Below the pieces are notes generated by a model. It had not been told where the DNA came from, searched no databases, and was given only the letters and a program-made list of their open reading frames with translations. A stretch of DNA of 8,600 nt from Acidianus hospitalis (GTDB lineage Archaea > Thermoproteota > Thermoprotei_A > Sulfolobales > Sulfolobaceae), in contig QEFD01000119.1 of NCBI GenBank assembly GCA_003086435.1, forward strand, positions 1 through 8,600, given 5' to 3'. The translations under genes and the position numbers were made by a program. Position 1 is the stretch's first letter; every line of letters begins with the position of its first letter. Positions 6,083 through 8,600 of this stretch are shown here, piece after piece.

Positions 6083-7261
6083 ATGAAGGAGTATATTCAT
6101 GCAACAATATCTTCCACGCTTTCTTGGGCAGGAAACATTTACGATTTACTCCTCATTACTTATGTTTATTCCTACTTAATGATAGCATTCTCGTTAAATT
6201 ACCTCGATATATCTATATTATTTGCTCTAGGGCTAATAGGAAGAGTCGCAGGAGGAATGATATTTGGAAAATATGCCGATCTAATGGGTAGAAAACCAGT
6301 GATGATAATAGGAACGGGAGGTTATGCGTTATTTCAAGGCTTAATGGCTTTCTCTCCCAATGCTTTGTTATTATTTGTCTTCAGGGGATTAGAAGGATTA
6401 TTCATGGGTGCTGCATGGACTGCAGGGATGGTATTAGCTTATGAAAAAGCTCCTGTAAGTGCTAGAGGATTCGTTACAGGGATCTATCAAGCAGGTTACG
6501 GAATAGGTTACGCTTTAACTGCAGTTACTTATTTCATTTTCTTATCAAATTTAGCAAGTGATTGGAGACTATTTCTGTTAACTGGAGCATTTCCTCTTAT
6601 TCTTCTTCCTTACATTCAGCTTAAAGTTGGAGAAAGTATAAAGAAGACTGAAGTTGAAAAACCAAGGTATAAGGATTACCTTGATGTGCTAATAAAGGCG
6701 ACATTAGCAATGAGCGGAATGTTTATTGCTTACTTTTCTGTGTTTGGCAATTATACTACTATAGCATTGTATTATGCAAAAATTCCTCCATATTTCTTGG
6801 CAACTTTAATGCTTGTAGCTAATATGATTCTCGCTGGATCATTTGTGCTTTTCGGTAAACTAGCAGATAAAATTAATAAAAGGAAACTAATCTACGGTGG
6901 CGTTATAGGTTTACTTGCTTCGATCCCCTTCTCTGTTCCAATTTTCTCCTTTTTAATTAATCCTTATATAATGTTTATAGGAACAGTGGGCTTTGCTTTT
7001 TCAACTGGTTTCTGGCCAGTCATGCCACTTCTTTTAGCTGACTCTGTACCAATAAATGTGAGAGGCTTTCTTTCGGGTTTTGCATATAATATGGGGGGCT
7101 TAATGGGAGGTATTGCTAACATAATTCTAGGAGTGGTTTCATCCTTGTACGGAATATCTGCTTTAGCTAAATCTATAGACGGTTTCGTTATATTCTCGTT
7201 AATATTAGTATTCGTTAGCGTGATAACTTGGCCAAAGAGGAAAATCGTTGTTAATAACTAA
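6083..7261 (+). CDS. major facilitator superfamily permease
   Basis: A 392-residue, 12-helix secondary transporter in the cytoplasmic membrane. The first helix begins WAGNIYDLLLITYVYSYL (residues 15-32), a pattern of MFS sugar/organic-acid symporters with an early Asp. Motif A after helix 2 is GKYADLMGRKPVM (62-74), with a weaker second copy GKLADKINKRK (258-268) after helix 8, showing the two-fold repeat. A central loop, KVGESIKKTEVEKPRYKDY (about 181-199), separates the halves. The ATG at 6083 was chosen over the TTG at 6059 because of the TATA box spacing and because MKEYIHATIS is a normal short MFS N-terminus. Substrate is not readable; lying between a nucleoside phosphorylase-like gene and a cytosine deaminase-like gene, a nucleobase or nucleoside is plausible but inferred only from context. 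Confidence 0.92.
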   Translation: MKEYIHATISSTLSWAGNIYDLLLITYVYSYLMIAFSLNYLDISILFALGLIGRVAGGMIFGKYADLMGRKPVMIIGTGGYALFQGLMAFSPNALLLFVFRGLEGLFMGAAWTAGMVLAYEKAPVSARGFVTGIYQAGYGIGYALTAVTYFIFLSNLASDWRLFLLTGAFPLILLPYIQLKVGESIKKTEVEKPRYKDYLDVLIKATLAMSGMFIAYFSVFGNYTTIALYYAKIPPYFLATLMLVANMILAGSFVLFGKLADKINKRKLIYGGVIGLLASIPFSVPIFSFLINPYIMFIGTVGFAFSTGFWPVMPLLLADSVPINVRGFLSGFAYNMGGLMGGIANIILGVVSSLYGISALAKSIDGFVIFSLILVFVSVITWPKRKIVVNN

Positions 7262-7271
7262 TTTATTAAAT
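7262..7271 (+). promoter_or_regulatory. TATA box of the cytosine deaminase-like gene
   Basis: TTTATTAAAT immediately after the MFS stop codon, centred about 25 nt before the ATG at 7291. No ribosome binding site is seen in the 29-nt gap, so a separate leaderless transcript is likely, even though the genes lie as close as operon partners. Confidence 0.5.
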
Positions 7272-7290
7272 CCTCCTGTAAAAACTACAT

Positions 7291-8523
7291 ATGCTCATAA
7301 AGAACGCTAAGCTACTCGACGGAAGGGTTGTGAATATAAAGGTGGAAGGAGAAAGAATTACTTGCATAGGAGATTGCAGAGGTGACGAGGTAATAGATGC
7401 AGAAAATAAACTTGTAATTCCACCGTATTTTAACATGCATTTTCATTTAGATAGTGCCTTTACTTCCGTAAGGAATATTAGCGGTACTTTATGGGAAGGT
7501 ATAAAGGTATGGCAAGAAATTAGAGGTAAATTAACAGAGGATGAAGTATATAGGAATGCTATTACTGCAGTGAAATTAATGGTAGCCTACGGCACTTTAT
7601 GGATAAGGACGCACGTAGATGTTACTGAGAAGTCTTTGAAGCTCCTTAGAGCTATAAAGAAAGTTAAGGAAGATATGAAAGACGTAGCCGAAATTCAAAT
7701 AACCGCATTTCCTCAGGACGGTATATATACGGATAAAGGTAATGACGAAATATTAAGGAAAGCAATAGAAGAAGGTGCGGACAACGTAGGTTTAATTCCT
7801 CACAATGAAATTACTAGAGAAGACGGAGTTAAATCGATAAAATTTGCCTTTGAGCTTGCTAGAGAATATAATAAGGACGTTGACGGTCATATAGATGAAA
7901 CTGACGACCCTAATTCAAGGTTCCTAGAGGTTTTAGCTAAGGAGACTATAAATAATTCTTGGGAAGGAAGAGTAACTGCAGGTCATGTTACAGCAATGCA
8001 TAGCTGGGATCCTGCTTATAGATTTAGAATATTACCTACAATTTCAAGGGCAGGAATTACCGTAGTTCCAAATCCTTTAATAAACGCAGTACTTCAGGGC
8101 AGACTAGAAGGTTATCCAAAGAGGAGAGGCAATGCTCCAATAAAGGAAATGATGAAATTTAACGTTAATGTAGCGTTAGGGCATGATTGCATAATGGATC
8201 CTTGGTATCCTTTAGGGACGGGTAATATGTTACAAGTATTATTTATGGCAATTCACATGGATCAGTTAACGGGAGTAGAAGAGCTGTTAAATTCAATTAA
8301 TTTAATTACTTTTAATTCAGCAAAGGCATGGAGAGTTAAAAATTACGGAATAAAAGAAGGTAATGACGCTAACCTCCTAATAACTAACGCAGACGATGTT
8401 ATAGATTTATTACGTTTTATTGAACCTCCCAAGTTTGTTATTAAGAAAGGAAAAATAATAGCAAAAGATGGAAAATACGTACTATTCAATGGAAAATGGG
8501 AAGAAGTAAAAAGAAAACCTTAA
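7291..8523 (+). CDS. codA: cytosine deaminase-like amidohydrolase (CodA type)
   Basis: A 410-residue cytoplasmic metal-dependent hydrolase, very similar along its length to E. coli cytosine deaminase (cytosine to uracil plus ammonia). Metal and active-site residues by comparison: His50 and His52 (MHFHLD), Gln142 (AFPQDG, contacts the pyrimidine), His200 and Glu203 (DGHIDETDD), His232 (TAGHVTAMHS), Asp299 (LGHDCIMDPWYPLGT) and Trp305. Other shared blocks are WIRTHVDV (104-111) and GRLEGYPKRRG (270-280). The family's HDD is HDC here: Cys300 stands at the Asp314 position of E. coli, next to the base. Related amidohydrolases act on isoguanine, 5-methylcytosine or creatinine-like rings, so the exact substrate is uncertain. 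ATG start with a TATA box 25 nt upstream. It supplies ammonia, consistent with the neighbouring urease operon. Confidence 0.92.
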   Translation: MLIKNAKLLDGRVVNIKVEGERITCIGDCRGDEVIDAENKLVIPPYFNMHFHLDSAFTSVRNISGTLWEGIKVWQEIRGKLTEDEVYRNAITAVKLMVAYGTLWIRTHVDVTEKSLKLLRAIKKVKEDMKDVAEIQITAFPQDGIYTDKGNDEILRKAIEEGADNVGLIPHNEITREDGVKSIKFAFELAREYNKDVDGHIDETDDPNSRFLEVLAKETINNSWEGRVTAGHVTAMHSWDPAYRFRILPTISRAGITVVPNPLINAVLQGRLEGYPKRRGNAPIKEMMKFNVNVALGHDCIMDPWYPLGTGNMLQVLFMAIHMDQLTGVEELLNSINLITFNSAKAWRVKNYGIKEGNDANLLITNADDVIDLLRFIEPPKFVIKKGKIIAKDGKYVLFNGKWEEVKRKP

Positions 8524-8546
8524 CTACGCAGTTATATTATTTTTCC
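8521..8546 (+). terminator. terminator of the deaminase gene
   Basis: TAACT (8521-8525, containing the stop codon) and AGTTA (8530-8534) can pair around a 4-nt loop, followed by a T-rich stretch (ATTATTTTTCC, to about 8546) and a longer pyrimidine-rich run to 8567. This is typical of archaeal 3' ends. Confidence 0.45.
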
Positions 8547-8550
8547 TCTC

Positions 8551-8600
8551 TTATTCTTTCTTATTTGTAAATTCGATAGCTAAAGCCGCATGAGCCAACG
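8551..8600 (-). CDS. possible 3' end of an unidentified gene
   Basis: On the minus strand a frame runs from the window edge (first full codon at 8598) to TAA at 8551, encoding LAHAALAIEFTNKKE. The composition, an Ala-rich amphipathic helix with a charged end, resembles a protein C-terminus, and it would be convergent with the deaminase gene. Fifteen residues are too few to name a family, and the frame may be chance. Confidence 0.3.
   Translation of the reverse strand, partial: LAHAALAIEFTNKKE

Overview
The window is AT-rich DNA that looks like a thermoacidophilic crenarchaeon of the Sulfolobales type. The reasons are AGA/AGG and ATA-heavy codon use, TATA-box promoters placed about 25 nt upstream of start codons (leaderless layout), GGTGAT-type ribosome binding sites that fit a crenarchaeal 16S rRNA 3' end, and T-rich termination regions. 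This assignment comes from sequence character; genus and species cannot be read from the window.

Left edge (1-524, plus strand): the C-terminal part of an APC-family amino acid permease that begins outside the window. It converges, with only 24 nt between stop codons, on a complete urease operon on the minus strand (5099 down to 549). The operon order is ureAB (fused gamma-beta subunit), ureC (alpha, catalytic), ureE, ureF, ureG, ureD/ureH. Genes are tightly coupled: GTGA and ATGA overlaps at ureAB/ureC and ureF/ureG, an abutting TAA-GTG at ureC/ureE, and a 23-nt overlap at ureG/ureD. No nickel transporter and no UreI-type urea channel is present.

A 188-bp divergent intergenic region (5100-5287) carries the urease promoter and the promoter of a rightward set of three genes: a divergent nucleoside phosphorylase/nucleosidase-fold protein (5288-5947), an MFS permease (6083-7261) and a cytosine deaminase-like amidohydrolase (7291-8523). 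Each rightward gene seems to have its own TATA box about 25 nt before its ATG. The last 50 bases may hold the 3' end of a minus-strand gene.

Taken together, the locus reads as a nitrogen-scavenging island: amino acid uptake, urea hydrolysis to ammonia and CO2, and probably uptake and deamination of a nucleobase, again releasing ammonia. The main points for a second look are: a Val in place of the conserved mobile-flap Cys319 in UreC; a possible ATT start for ureF; a short UreD; a nucleoside phosphorylase homologue lacking its usual phosphate-loop and catalytic-Asp motifs; a Cys at the Asp314 position of the deaminase; and perfect or near-perfect inverted repeats over three of the promoters. 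No transposon, CRISPR array, tRNA or rRNA was seen, and I found no strong case for a wholly new system.
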